Assembly (NCBI GenBank): GCA_963804595.1
Contig: CAWDQZ010000007.1
Coordinates: 124,001 to 188,000, forward strand
Direction of reading: 5' to 3'
Length of the DNA stretch: 64,000 nucleotides
DNA from: DASUPK01 sp963804595
GTDB lineage: Bacteria; Actinomycetota; Thermoleophilia; Solirubrobacterales; 70-9
Shown here: positions 52,788 to 60,924 of the stretch, one piece after another
Numbering within the stretch: the stretch's first letter is position 1
Layout: the number at the start of each line of letters is the position of its first letter
Made by a program: the position numbers and the translations under genes
Notes under the pieces: generated by a model
The model's database searches: none
Told to the model about the DNA's origin: nothing
Seen by the model: only the letters and a program-made list of their open reading frames with translations

Positions 52788-52899
52788 GTCCGCACCCCGC
52801 GCTTCGTGCGTGGCGATTGGGCAGGAGCTTGCAGTTCGCCGGGGAAGGGAGCCCCGCGCGCCCCCAAGTCGCGCGGTGCGTAAGCTTTAGCGACCTCAG

Positions 52900-53367
52900 A
52901 TGGACGTTCTAGTTCTGATCGACAAGCTCGACGACTTGGTGCACAACGCGCGGCCAGTGCCGCTCACGGACCAGGTCCGCGTTGACCGTGAGGAGATCTA
53001 CGACCTCCTCGACCAGATGCGCGCCACGATCCCCGAGGAGATCAAGCAGGCGCGGTGGATCGTGAAGGAACGCCAGGAGATGCTCGCCGAGGCGAAGCGC
53101 GAGGCCGAGCGGATCGTCAAGGAGGCGCGTGAGCAGCAGGCCCGCCTCGTCGCGAACGAGGAGATCACGCGCCAGGCCGAGCGAGCCGCGGAGGAGATCG
53201 TCGAGGAGGCCCGTGAGCGCGAGCGTGAGATCCGGCTCGGCGCGGAGGACTACGCCGACGACATCCTCTCAACGCTCGAGGTCAACCTCCAGAAGTTCCT
53301 CCAGGCGGTGCAGCGCGGTCGTGACCGTCTCCAGGGCCGCGAGCGCGAGCCCTCCGAGATCGGCTAG
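52900..53367 (+). CDS. DivIVA-like coiled-coil protein (SepIVA-like)
   Basis: 155 aa. After VLVLIDKLDDLVHNARPVPLTDQVRVDREEIYDLLDQMRATIPEEIKQARWI the protein is a long charged coiled coil (KERQEMLAEAKREAERIVKEAREQQARLVANEEITRQAERAAEEIVEEA). Mycobacterial SepIVA, a septum and envelope organiser, sits next to coaD, and this gene is in the same place, though shorter than SepIVA. An ATP synthase b-subunit-like annotation would reflect coil composition only. Confidence 0.75.
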   Translation: MDVLVLIDKLDDLVHNARPVPLTDQVRVDREEIYDLLDQMRATIPEEIKQARWIVKERQEMLAEAKREAERIVKEAREQQARLVANEEITRQAERAAEEIVEEAREREREIRLGAEDYADDILSTLEVNLQKFLQAVQRGRDRLQGREREPSEIG

Positions 53368-53537
53368 ACGAGCTCGACGCGCCCCGACTCGACGTCGCTG
53401 ACGGCTGCGACAACTGCAGCGCGCCCGGCCGCATTCACCGCCCCGCAGTCGCTTTGGCCCAGCACCATGACCAGCTTCACGCCGAGCTCGGCAACCGCGT
53501 ACTCGGTGCTGCCGAGAGTGCCGGTCTCGACGGCAAC
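53364..53537 (-). pseudogene. Beta-carbonic anhydrase fragment
   Basis: 57 codons between in-frame stops: VAVETGTLGSTEYAVAELGVKL, then VMVLGQSDCGAVNAAG. This is the centre of beta-carbonic anhydrases, where GHxxCGA carries the zinc His and Cys. Here His is Gln (GQSDCGAV), and both ends of the enzyme are missing. It overlaps the SepIVA-like stop by CTAG. A dead gene fragment on the edge of the accessory insert. Confidence 0.7.
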
Positions 53538-53544
53538 CTACAAC

Positions 53545-53550
53545 TAGGCT
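53545..53550 (+). promoter_or_regulatory. -10-like hexamer for the phosphotransferase gene
   Basis: TAGGCT ends 6 nt before ATG 53557, same hexamer as at priA and the PPOX gene. Confidence 0.4.
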
Positions 53551-53556
53551 CAGCGC

Positions 53557-54525
53557 ATGGAGGAGTTGGTCACCGGTGTTCGGGAAGTGCTCGCCGAACG
53601 GGGCATCGAGACGGAACGGCTCGATCTGACCAGCATCCCTGGCGGGGCATCGCGGGAGACCTGGCTGGTGGTGGGCGATCGAGACCGCTGGGTGCTTCGC
53701 CGAGATCCGAGGGGCACCGTCTCTCTCGTGCCGATGGCCGAGGAGTTCGCGCTGATCTCGCGAGCCGCCGACGCGGGTGCACCGGTGCCGAAGCCGCTCG
53801 CGTTCGAACCCGAAGGCGGCCGCTTCGGCTCACCCGGCCTGCTGATGGGCTTCGTGGACGGGACGTCAGTCGCTCCGCGGATCCTGCGAAAGCCGGAGTA
53901 CGAGGCCGCACGGTCGGGGCTGACCCGTCAGCTCGGGGAGGCGCTGGCGCGGATTCACGCGATCGATCCGGGCAGGATCGACGGAGTCCTGCCGAGAGCT
54001 GCGGAAGATCCGGCCCTCGACCAAATCGCCGAGTGGCAGCGCCAGCTCGACGAGATCGGTGAGCCGCTGCCGGCCGTCGAGCTCGGGTTGCGCTGGCTGC
54101 GAGCGAACGCGCCGCGGCCGGCTCAGCCGCGACTGGTCCACGGCGACTTCCGCCTGGGGAACTTCATCGTCGATCAGGACGGTCTCGCGGCGGTGATCGA
54201 CTGGGAGCTCGCCCACCTGGGCGACCCGGCCGAGGACATCGGCTGGCTCTGCATCCGCTCCTGGCGCTTCGGCAACGACGATCGCCCGGTCGCGGGTGTC
54301 GGGCAACTCGACGAGTTCATCTCGGCCTACGAGGCGGCCGGCGCCGCTCCAGTCGACCGGGATCGCGTCCGCTACTGGGAGGCCTTCGGCAACGTCAAGT
54401 GGGCGGTCATCTGCGCGCGACAGGCGCACGATCACCTGACAGGGGTCCGCCGCAGCCACGAACTGGCCTCGCTCGGCCGCCGCATCTGCGAGCCGGAATG
54501 GGACCTTCTCGAGCTGATCAGATGA
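53557..54525 (+). CDS. Phosphotransferase (APH / ACAD10-like kinase family)
   Basis: 322 aa. LVHGDFRLGNFIVDQDGLAAVIDWELAHLGDPAEDIGWL holds the catalytic Asp and the Mg-binding Asp of the aminoglycoside phosphotransferase fold. VFGNDDRPVAGV-like GNDDRPVAGV and RYWEAFGNVKWAVICARQA are seen in the ACAD10-type branch that often sits with acyl-CoA dehydrogenases. A hydroxyacyl-CoA phosphorylating role is inferred from this branch. It overlaps the next gene by 4 nt. Confidence 0.85.
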   Translation: MEELVTGVREVLAERGIETERLDLTSIPGGASRETWLVVGDRDRWVLRRDPRGTVSLVPMAEEFALISRAADAGAPVPKPLAFEPEGGRFGSPGLLMGFVDGTSVAPRILRKPEYEAARSGLTRQLGEALARIHAIDPGRIDGVLPRAAEDPALDQIAEWQRQLDEIGEPLPAVELGLRWLRANAPRPAQPRLVHGDFRLGNFIVDQDGLAAVIDWELAHLGDPAEDIGWLCIRSWRFGNDDRPVAGVGQLDEFISAYEAAGAAPVDRDRVRYWEAFGNVKWAVICARQAHDHLTGVRRSHELASLGRRICEPEWDLLELIR

Positions 54526-54887
54526 CGCAGGACCGTCCCACCGCAGTCGAGCTGCTCGACTCGGTCGCCGAGTACCTGTTCGCAGAGCTCCGCCCGGAGG
54601 TCCCAAGCGAGCAGCGCTTCAAGGTCCTGGTCGCGGCGAACGTCTGCGCCGTCGTCGCACGCGAGATCCGGGCGGGAGATCAACCCGACCGCGAGGACCT
54701 CGCGCTGTTCGGAGAGCTCCTCGGCAAGGAGGTCGACGATCCGCGCGCGGCGGCGGCTGAGCTGTCGGAGCGCATCCGCTCGGGAGAGCTCGACGACCGG
54801 ATCGAGGAGCTGGCGCCCCGGCTCGAGGAGCATGTCCGCCGCAAGCTCGAGATCGCACGTCCCGGCTACCCGGAGGGCGACTACTAG
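54522..54887 (+). CDS. DUF6285-like protein
   Basis: 121 aa, all-helical and acidic (AEYLFAELRPEVPSEQRFKVLVAANVCAVVAREI). The ATG overlaps the kinase stop (ATGA). Such proteins commonly accompany the ACAD10-like kinase in actinobacteria; function unknown. Confidence 0.7.
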   Translation: MTQDRPTAVELLDSVAEYLFAELRPEVPSEQRFKVLVAANVCAVVAREIRAGDQPDREDLALFGELLGKEVDDPRAAAAELSERIRSGELDDRIEELAPRLEEHVRRKLEIARPGYPEGDY

Positions 54888-54917
54888 GGTTCGATCCTCA
54901 CGAGGGAAGGAGCGGTC

Positions 54918-55625
54918 ATGTCCGAGAGGTGGTTCTCCGACGAGGAGCTGCGAGAGATGTCGCGTCCGACGATGGACTGCGCAATCGAGGCGATCGACCG
55001 CGGCGATCTCGAGGAGGCGAAGAGCCTCTGCGAACGCGAGAAGCACGAATCCCAGTTCATGCACGACATGCTGGTGGACGGGATGGCCGGGCTGATCTCG
55101 TTCGTCAAGGAGGGACTCGGGGACGAGGGCGTGCGCGAGGCATGGGAGTGGAGCCTCGAGCGCAGCTGGAAGCAGAGCGTCGAGAAGATCGACGCCGCGG
55201 ACCGCAAGGCGATCGCGCAGGCCCTGGCCGCCACCTGGCGCGGGCATTCGACCGGTGGGGTCGGGCCGAACCCCGGCTCCTTCGAGATTGCCGAGGACGA
55301 CGAGAAGCTGACCTTCACGATGAACCCATGTGGCTCGGGCCAGCGTCTCTGGCGAAATGGTCGCTACGGGCCCGACGGTTGGGGCGTCACCGATTCCGCG
55401 CACGACTGGAGCTATGGCCGTGAGGGCTTCCCGCTCTACTGCACGCACTGCGCGTTCATGAACGAGCTTGGGCCGATCAACTGGATCGGTTACCCGGTCT
55501 ATCCGTCCGACCCGCCCGAGGATTTCGACCGCGATCCGTGCACCTGGTACTGGTACAAGGACCCCGCTGACATCCCGGACCGCCACTGGGAGCGCTACGG
55601 GCGGCGGCGAGGCGTGCCGGGCTAG
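54918..55625 (+). CDS. Conserved protein of unknown function, Cys/Trp-rich
   Basis: 235 aa with a strong Shine-Dalgarno (GGGAAGGAG). The N-terminal helical half (MDCAIEAIDRGDLEEAKSLCEREKHESQFMHDMLVDGMAGLISFV) could be a DinB/helical bundle-like fold. The C-terminal half has CGSGQ, CTHC and CTWYWYKDP, rich in Trp, Tyr and Pro. It is intact and its composition is protein-like. It converges with the SDR gene (CTAG). Confidence 0.75.
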   Translation: MSERWFSDEELREMSRPTMDCAIEAIDRGDLEEAKSLCEREKHESQFMHDMLVDGMAGLISFVKEGLGDEGVREAWEWSLERSWKQSVEKIDAADRKAIAQALAATWRGHSTGGVGPNPGSFEIAEDDEKLTFTMNPCGSGQRLWRNGRYGPDGWGVTDSAHDWSYGREGFPLYCTHCAFMNELGPINWIGYPVYPSDPPEDFDRDPCTWYWYKDPADIPDRHWERYGRRRGVPG

Positions 55626-56317
55626 TCCCGCCCCTCTGAGCCGAGGGTGAAGGTGTTCAGGCCGGCGCCGCCGTCGACCGCGATCTCTTGGCCGGTCACC
55701 TGCGCGGCCTCTTCGGAGCACAGATAGGACACAGCGGACGCGATCTCCGCCGGCTCGACCATGCGGCCGGAGGGGAGGAGCGGCATGAGGCGCTCGAGCA
55801 CCTCGTCCGGCATCGCCTGCACCTTTTCGGTCGCCACCATCCCGGGCAGCACGGCGTTCGCTGTTATCCCTCGGTGGACGTTCTCCGCGGCGAGCGTCTT
55901 CACCATCCCGAGCAGCCCGGCCTTGGAGGCGGAGTAAGCGACCTGGCCGCGCAGGCCCGTCTTGGCCGCACCTGATGAGATCGCGACGATCCGACCCCAG
56001 CCCCGCTCGCGCATCCCGGGGAGGCAGGCCTGGACGGTTCGAAACGCGCCGGTCAGGTTGACGTCGATGTCCCGCGACCACTGTTCCGGGGTCATTCGGT
56101 GGGCGGGAGAGATCGTGTCCGTGATTGCCGCATTCGAGACGCAGACATCGATCCCGCTCAGGTCGGGGAGCTCGTCGGAGCTCAGGTCGAGCTGCAGGTC
56201 GGACCCCTGGTCGCGGTCGAGCGTGGTCACCTCGAGCCCGTCATCGCGCAGGCGTTCGGCGATCGCGGCGCCGATCCCGCGGGACGCACCCGTGACGAGA
56301 GCCCTCCGCGCCATCAC
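55622..56317 (-). CDS. Short-chain dehydrogenase/reductase (FabG-like)
   Basis: 231 aa. NAD(P) motif TGASRGIGAAIAERL, the NNAG-equivalent VSNAAI, catalytic Ser in AISSGAAKTGLRGQVAYSASKAG with the Tyr-Lys pair, and IASAVSYLCSEEAAQVTGQEIAVDGGAGL. Likely 3-oxoacyl reductase type; substrate inferred only from acyl-CoA neighbours. ATG pair at the start. Confidence 0.9.
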   Translation of the reverse strand: MMARRALVTGASRGIGAAIAERLRDDGLEVTTLDRDQGSDLQLDLSSDELPDLSGIDVCVSNAAITDTISPAHRMTPEQWSRDIDVNLTGAFRTVQACLPGMRERGWGRIVAISSGAAKTGLRGQVAYSASKAGLLGMVKTLAAENVHRGITANAVLPGMVATEKVQAMPDEVLERLMPLLPSGRMVEPAEIASAVSYLCSEEAAQVTGQEIAVDGGAGLNTFTLGSEGRD

Positions 56318-56324
56318 ACAGAGG

Positions 56325-57176
56325 TCACAGACCGGTCTCGCTCTGGCCGGCGCGGCCGGCGTCCGTCCTCTCGTAGAAGCGTTCCAGCAGCGCCATGGTC
56401 TCCTCGGGATCCGCGCACGAGTAGGCGTTCCAGGCCTCGGCCCGCAGCTGCTCGTCGAGGGGCTTGCCGACCGTGTCGAGGATCGTCTGCTTCGCCGAGC
56501 GCACGGCTCGCTGGGAATTGCGGAGGATCTGCCGGGCGACCGTCTCGGCCTCCTCCATCAGCGTCTCGTGGGGGACCACCTTGGAGACCAGGTTGCACTG
56601 GAGCGCCCGGTCGGCGTCGATCGGCTCGGCGGTGAGCAGCATCTCCAGAGCGATTCCGGTGCCGCAGGTGTTGACCAGCCGCACGATGCCGCCGTCGCCG
56701 TGGTGAAAGCCGCGCCGGGCCTCGAAGGAGCCGAACGTGGCCCGGTCGGACGCGATTCGGATGTCGCAGGCGAGCGCCGTCTCGAGGCCGCCCGCCAGCG
56801 CCCAGCCGTTGATCGCTCCGATGATCGGCTTGTAGATCCGATGCATCCCGCGCGTGAACCCGTTCAGGCCGAGCTCGGCGATCGCCCTGATGTCGGTTGC
56901 GTCGCTGTCCCGGATGATCGGCGGGATGTACTCCTTCAGATCGGCGCCGGCGCAGAAGGCCTCGCCGGCCCCCGTGAGGATCGCGACGTCCAGCGAGTCG
57001 TCCTCGGCGAAGTCGGCCCAGGCCGCGATCATCGCCCGGTGGACCTCGGGACTGACGGCGTTTCGTGCCTCTGGCCGGTTGATCGTGACGTAGGCGATCC
57101 GGTCCCGCTTCTCGTAGAGGACGACGCCGTCGTCGGCGGACGGCGGCGGCCCGGGCCGCTCCGGGTTGTGATGCAT
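56325..57176 (-). CDS. Enoyl-CoA hydratase/isomerase family protein
   Basis: 283 aa crotonase fold. AYVTINRPEARNAVSPEVHRAMIAAW, the oxyanion-hole region GAGEAFCAGADLKEY and NGWALAGGLETALACDIRIASDRATFGSFEARRGFHHGDGG. The second catalytic Glu position appears changed (HHGDGG), so hydratase activity is uncertain; a thioesterase or isomerase role is possible. ATG has GAGGAGC upstream. Confidence 0.88.
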   Translation of the reverse strand: MHHNPERPGPPPSADDGVVLYEKRDRIAYVTINRPEARNAVSPEVHRAMIAAWADFAEDDSLDVAILTGAGEAFCAGADLKEYIPPIIRDSDATDIRAIAELGLNGFTRGMHRIYKPIIGAINGWALAGGLETALACDIRIASDRATFGSFEARRGFHHGDGGIVRLVNTCGTGIALEMLLTAEPIDADRALQCNLVSKVVPHETLMEEAETVARQILRNSQRAVRSAKQTILDTVGKPLDEQLRAEAWNAYSCADPEETMALLERFYERTDAGRAGQSETGL

Positions 57177-57187
57177 CGCTGCTCCTC

Positions 57188-57730
57188 TCAGTCGTAGGTG
57201 GCGCGGACGACCGCGAGGTCATCTGCGGACCAGGTGATCTCGCCGTTGCACCACTCGGCGAGCTTCTCCGCCGTGTCCGGGAAGTCGAAGTCGGGCTCGA
57301 TCGGAGTGACCTGCTTCTGGGCCTTGACCACGTCGCCGATCACCAGGGCGCGAGCCTCCTCGCGGACCCGCCTGAAGAGGGTGCGCTTGGCGTCCTCTCG
57401 CAGATGGTGCACCGAGAGCACGGAGATGACCAGGTCCCACGGGCCGTCCGGCAGCGGGTCCTCCATGCGGGCGAGCTGGACGTCGTCGTACTCCTCCCGC
57501 AGGCGGTAGACCATGTCGGGGCTCGAGTCGAGGCCGATCACCCACGCGTCCGGGTAAGCCTCGAGCAGGACGCGGGTGGTCTCACCGGTGCCCATGCCGA
57601 GCTCCAGCACGCGGTCGGGGGCGAACGGGATGGCGTCCACGGCGGCCCTCTGGAGCTCGTCGTAACGCGGTACCTCGGCCCGGATCTCCTCCAGGTAAGT
57701 CTCCGGGTTCCAGTGGAATTGCGCGCCCAA
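57188..57730 (-). CDS. Class I SAM-dependent methyltransferase
   Basis: 180 aa from TTG 57730. SAM-binding motif I VLELGMGTGETTRVLLEAYP, acidic DSSPDMVYRL, and motif post-I VISVLSVHHLREDAKR. Unknown substrate. It is upstream of the crotonase gene on the same strand and divergent from DUF177 with only 24 nt between starts. Confidence 0.82.
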   Translation of the reverse strand: MGAQFHWNPETYLEEIRAEVPRYDELQRAAVDAIPFAPDRVLELGMGTGETTRVLLEAYPDAWVIGLDSSPDMVYRLREEYDDVQLARMEDPLPDGPWDLVISVLSVHHLREDAKRTLFRRVREEARALVIGDVVKAQKQVTPIEPDFDFPDTAEKLAEWCNGEITWSADDLAVVRATYD

Positions 57731-57740
57731 GGTGTCTCGC

Positions 57741-57746
57741 TACCCT
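57741..57746 (+). promoter_or_regulatory. -10-like hexamer for the DUF177 gene
   Basis: TACCCT ends 8 nt before GTG 57755, beginning the DUF177-rpmF-plsX-acpP-rnc-smc transcript set. Confidence 0.4.
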
Positions 57747-57754
57747 CGGGGCGA

Positions 57755-58276
57755 GTGTATGCGGAAGGCGGAATCCTCGATCTCGAGCGTCTCGCCCTTT
57801 CCTCGGGGCAGGCACGCTCCCTCGATCTCGATGTGAAGCTCGACCCGATCGAGCTCGGCGGTCAGACCTATGCCGCAGTTGGCGGCGGCAGCGAGGCCCG
57901 ATTGGACGTCTCCCGGACGACCTCCGGCCACGCCCTCCGGCTGCGGTTCGGCACCCAGCTGACGGGACCCTGCGTCCGCTGTCTCGAGCAGGCCTCGGCC
58001 GAGATCGCGGTTGACGCACGGGAGGTGGACCAGCCCTCCGCCCGCGACGAGGAGCTCCGCAGCCCGTACGTCACCGCCGGCGAGCTGGACGTCCACCGCT
58101 GGGCCAACGACGCACTGGTCCTGGCGTTGCCCGACCAGCTTCTCTGTCGCCCCGACTGCGCTGGACTCTGCCCGGTCTGCGGCGAGGCTCTGAACGACGC
58201 CGACCCCGAGGCGCACCGCCACTCGCAGGGTGGGGACCCGCGGATGGCAAAGCTCAGGGACCTCAAGCTGGACTGA
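57755..58276 (+). CDS. DUF177 (YceD) family protein
   Basis: 173 aa. A C-terminal Cys cluster, CRPDCAGLCPVCGEALND, and an earlier CVRC are the family signature. YceD proteins are linked to 23S rRNA maturation and are typically next to rpmF, as is nearly the case here (a threonine aldolase gene is inserted). GTG start. Confidence 0.9.
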   Translation: MYAEGGILDLERLALSSGQARSLDLDVKLDPIELGGQTYAAVGGGSEARLDVSRTTSGHALRLRFGTQLTGPCVRCLEQASAEIAVDAREVDQPSARDEELRSPYVTAGELDVHRWANDALVLALPDQLLCRPDCAGLCPVCGEALNDADPEAHRHSQGGDPRMAKLRDLKLD

Positions 58277-59329
58277 ATGCCGCCGTTGACGCTGGTCAAC
58301 CTCTACTCGGACACCCAGACCCGCCCCAGCGAAGCGATGCGCGCCGCGATCGCCGCCGCCGAGGTCGGTGACGAGCAGAAGCGGGAGGACCCGACGACGA
58401 CCGAACTGGAGGGGCGCGTAGCCGCACTTCTCGGCAAGGCGGCGGCGGTCTTCCTGCCCTCCGGGACGATGTGCAACGAGATCGCGATCCGCGTACACGT
58501 GCGGACCGCCGGTGACGAGGTCTTTCTAGGCCGGCGATCGCATCCGATCGAGGCCGAGGCCGGCGGCCCGGCGGTGCTCTCCGGTGCGGTGCTCACCGTG
58601 CTGGGAGGCGAGCGCGGGACCTTCACCGGGGAGACGCTCGAGGCGGCCATCAGCGCCCATCCCGCGGAGGACCGCTACTCGCCCCACCCGCGGCTGGTGT
58701 GTGTCGAGCAGACCGCCAACCTCAGCGGCGGGACGGTCTGGCCGCTGGAGCGGATGCGCGGGGTCCTCGACGTCGCCCGCGCCCACGATCTCCGCGCACA
58801 CCTCGATGGGGCGCGGCTCTTGAACGCTGTGGTGGCGAGCGGAGTGGACGCCCCCGACTGGGCGGAGGGCTTCGATTCCGCCTGGATCGACTTCAGCAAG
58901 GGACTGGGGGCGCCCGTGGGCGCTTGCCTCGCCGGGTCCGAGGAATTCGTCGCGGAGGCATGGCGCTGGAAGCAGATGCTCGGGGGCGCCATGCGTCAGT
59001 CCGGAATCCTGGCCTCGGCCGCGCTCTTCGCGCTCGACCACAACGTCGACCGGCTCGCCGACGATCACGCGCGGGCGCGCCGTCTGGCGGATGGACTCGC
59101 GCAGCTACCCGGGATCGAGCTCGATCCAGCGCAGGCCGAGACGAACATCGTCGTCTTCGAGGTCGCCGACGCCGCCGGACTCTGCCGCCGCCTGGAGGCG
59201 GAGGGCGTCCGCATGGGGGCGCTGGACGAGCACAAGGTGCGGGCGGTAACCCACCTCGACGTGGACGACGCCGGCATCGAACGGGCTTTGGAGGCGGTCC
59301 GGAGCGCCGTGTCGGCGGGCGTCAGCTGA
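58277..59329 (+). CDS. Low-specificity L-threonine aldolase (beta-eliminating lyase family)
   Basis: 350 aa PLP enzyme of fold type I. LYSDTQTRPSEAMRAAIAAAEVGDEQKREDPTT at the N-terminus, LDGARLLNAVVA and the PLP-lysine motif WIDFSKGLGAPVGACLAG. It cleaves threonine to glycine and acetaldehyde, giving a possible link with the glycine cleavage genes in this window. ATG abuts the DUF177 stop. It breaks the usual DUF177-rpmF adjacency. Confidence 0.92.
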   Translation: MPPLTLVNLYSDTQTRPSEAMRAAIAAAEVGDEQKREDPTTTELEGRVAALLGKAAAVFLPSGTMCNEIAIRVHVRTAGDEVFLGRRSHPIEAEAGGPAVLSGAVLTVLGGERGTFTGETLEAAISAHPAEDRYSPHPRLVCVEQTANLSGGTVWPLERMRGVLDVARAHDLRAHLDGARLLNAVVASGVDAPDWAEGFDSAWIDFSKGLGAPVGACLAGSEEFVAEAWRWKQMLGGAMRQSGILASAALFALDHNVDRLADDHARARRLADGLAQLPGIELDPAQAETNIVVFEVADAAGLCRRLEAEGVRMGALDEHKVRAVTHLDVDDAGIERALEAVRSAVSAGVS

Positions 59330-59363
59330 GAAGTGCAAGCAGCGTAAGAAGCGCTAGGCGTGA

Positions 59364-59377
59364 GGCCGCTATCCTGC
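59364..59377 (+). promoter_or_regulatory. rpmF promoter element shared with rpmB
   Basis: GGCCGCTATCCTGC, identical to 43786-43799. Its TATCCT (59370-59375) ends 9 nt before ATG 59385. Confidence 0.5.
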
Positions 59378-59384
59378 GCCGCCG

Positions 59385-59606
59385 ATGGCGGTCCCCAAGA
59401 AGCGACAGTCGAGGACGCGACGTGACAAGCGCCGCGCCCAGCACAAGGTCTCGGCCCCGCGGCTGAACGAGTGCCCGCGCTGCCACAGCCCGCGCCTGCC
59501 GCATCGAGTCTGCCCGACCTGCGGTACCTACGCGGGTCGTGAGGTGATCAGCCACGAGGCGCCCGAGACGACGCGGGCCGCCGGGCAGTCGACGACCGAG
59601 GAGTAA
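59385..59606 (+). CDS. rpmF: 50S ribosomal protein L32
   Basis: 73 aa. AVPKKRQSRTRRDKRRAQHKVSAP followed by CPRC...CPTCGTYAGREV: a zinc-type L32. A 15-residue acidic tail is extra. The last base of the stop is the A of the plsX ATG. Confidence 0.97.
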   Translation: MAVPKKRQSRTRRDKRRAQHKVSAPRLNECPRCHSPRLPHRVCPTCGTYAGREVISHEAPETTRAAGQSTTEE

Positions 59607-60640
59607 TGCAGTCCCTCGAACCGGTCGCCCTTGACGCCTACGGAGCGGACGGGGGACCCCAGCTGGTTCTGGAGGGCGCCCGCCTGGCGGCGGCGGACGG
59701 TATTCCCGTCCGCGTCTTCGGGCCGAGCAATCTCGAGGTGCCCGACGGGGTGGACCTGGAGGCCACCAGAGAATGGATCGGCAACGAGGCCGAGCCCGTG
59801 GCGGCGGTGCGCTCGACGCCTGAGGCCTCGATCGTCCGTGCGGCCGCCGCGGTGGCCGAGGGGAGCTGCAGCTCCCTGGTCAGCGCCGGCTCGACCGGCG
59901 CGACGATGACGGCTGCGCTCTTCGCCCTCAAGCGGGCCCAGGGAGTCCACCGGCCGGCGCTGGCGGTCCAGATTCCGGTGCCCGGCGCCCACGGCGCGCC
60001 GCTCCTCTTTCTCGACTGCGGCGCGAACACGGACGTTCGCCCCCAGCACCTGATCCAGTTCGCCTTTCTCGGCTCGGCCTTCAGCGCCGCGGTGCTCGAC
60101 GTGGAGAACCCGCGAGTCGCGTTGCTCTCAGTGGGCGAGGAGCAGAAGAAGGGACGCGGCGACGTGGTCGAGGCGCACGAGTCCCTCGCAGGGACCACCG
60201 CAATCCGCTTCATCGGCAACGTCGAGGGACGCGACCTCCTCACGGGCGAGGCCGACGTGGTCGTCACCGACGGGTTCACGGGCAACGTCACCCTGAAGAC
60301 GCTCGAGGGGACGGCGAAGGGGGTGGCCGATGCGGTTCGCGACGCTGCGCGCTCGAATCCGGTCGCGGGACTCGGCGGGTTGCTGCTGCGGCCCGCCCTA
60401 GGCGGGCTGCGTCGAGCGATGGACCCCAACGCCGTGGGCGGGGCGATCCTGCTCGGGCTGCGCGGCGTAGCCGTCGTGGCCCACGGGAGCTCCACGCCGG
60501 ACGGGGTCGCGAACGCGGTCCGCCTCGCCCATCGGACGGTCACTGAGCGCGCCGTGGAGCGAACCGGCGAGCTCCTCGCCGCGTCGGGCGCAACCCGCGA
60601 CGCCCTGCGCGAAGAGCCCACGGGGACACCAGGGCGATAG
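59606..60640 (+). CDS. plsX: Phosphate acyltransferase PlsX
   Basis: 344 aa; makes acyl-phosphate from acyl-ACP for phospholipid synthesis. The start VALDAYGADGGPQLVLEGARLA has Tyr where the family often has Met-Gly-Gly-Asp. SAGSTGATMTAALFALKR, DCGANTDVRPQHL and VVTDGFTGNVTLKTLEGTAKG are diagnostic. The ATG overlaps the rpmF stop by 1 nt; acpP follows. Confidence 0.95.
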   Translation: MQSLEPVALDAYGADGGPQLVLEGARLAAADGIPVRVFGPSNLEVPDGVDLEATREWIGNEAEPVAAVRSTPEASIVRAAAAVAEGSCSSLVSAGSTGATMTAALFALKRAQGVHRPALAVQIPVPGAHGAPLLFLDCGANTDVRPQHLIQFAFLGSAFSAAVLDVENPRVALLSVGEEQKKGRGDVVEAHESLAGTTAIRFIGNVEGRDLLTGEADVVVTDGFTGNVTLKTLEGTAKGVADAVRDAARSNPVAGLGGLLLRPALGGLRRAMDPNAVGGAILLGLRGVAVVAHGSSTPDGVANAVRLAHRTVTERAVERTGELLAASGATRDALREEPTGTPGR

Positions 60641-60655
60641 GCGATAATGGCTGCG

Positions 60656-60904
60656 ATGGAGCGCGACGAGGTCATGAAGCTCGTGCGTGAGCACCTGAGC
60701 ACCGAGCTCGAGGTGTCTCCCGACCGGATCCAGCCGGAGACCCGCTTCCGCGAGGATCTGGATGCGGACTCCCTCGACCTCTACGAGCTCGTCATGGAGC
60801 TCGAGGATCGCTACGGGATCCGGGTGAGCGAGGAGGAGGCTGCCCAGATCGAGACCGTGGGGGATGCTGTCGACTTCGTGACGGCTCGGGTGCCGGCTGC
60901 TTAG
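60656..60904 (+). CDS. acpP: Acyl carrier protein
   Basis: 82 aa from ATG 60656 (85 aa from ATG 60647). The phosphopantetheine Ser is in DLDADSLDLYELVMELED. GATAAT (60643-60648) ends 7 nt before ATG 60656, which favours that start. It carries acyl chains for fatty acid and, with PlsX, phospholipid synthesis. Confidence 0.96.
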   Translation: MERDEVMKLVREHLSTELEVSPDRIQPETRFREDLDADSLDLYELVMELEDRYGIRVSEEEAAQIETVGDAVDFVTARVPAA

Positions 60905-60924
60905 GGGGGCTTCGACCTGATCCC

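Noticed and set aside
54888..54905. GGTTCGATCC as a tRNA T-arm
   Set aside because: No acceptor, D or anticodon stems can be formed around it.
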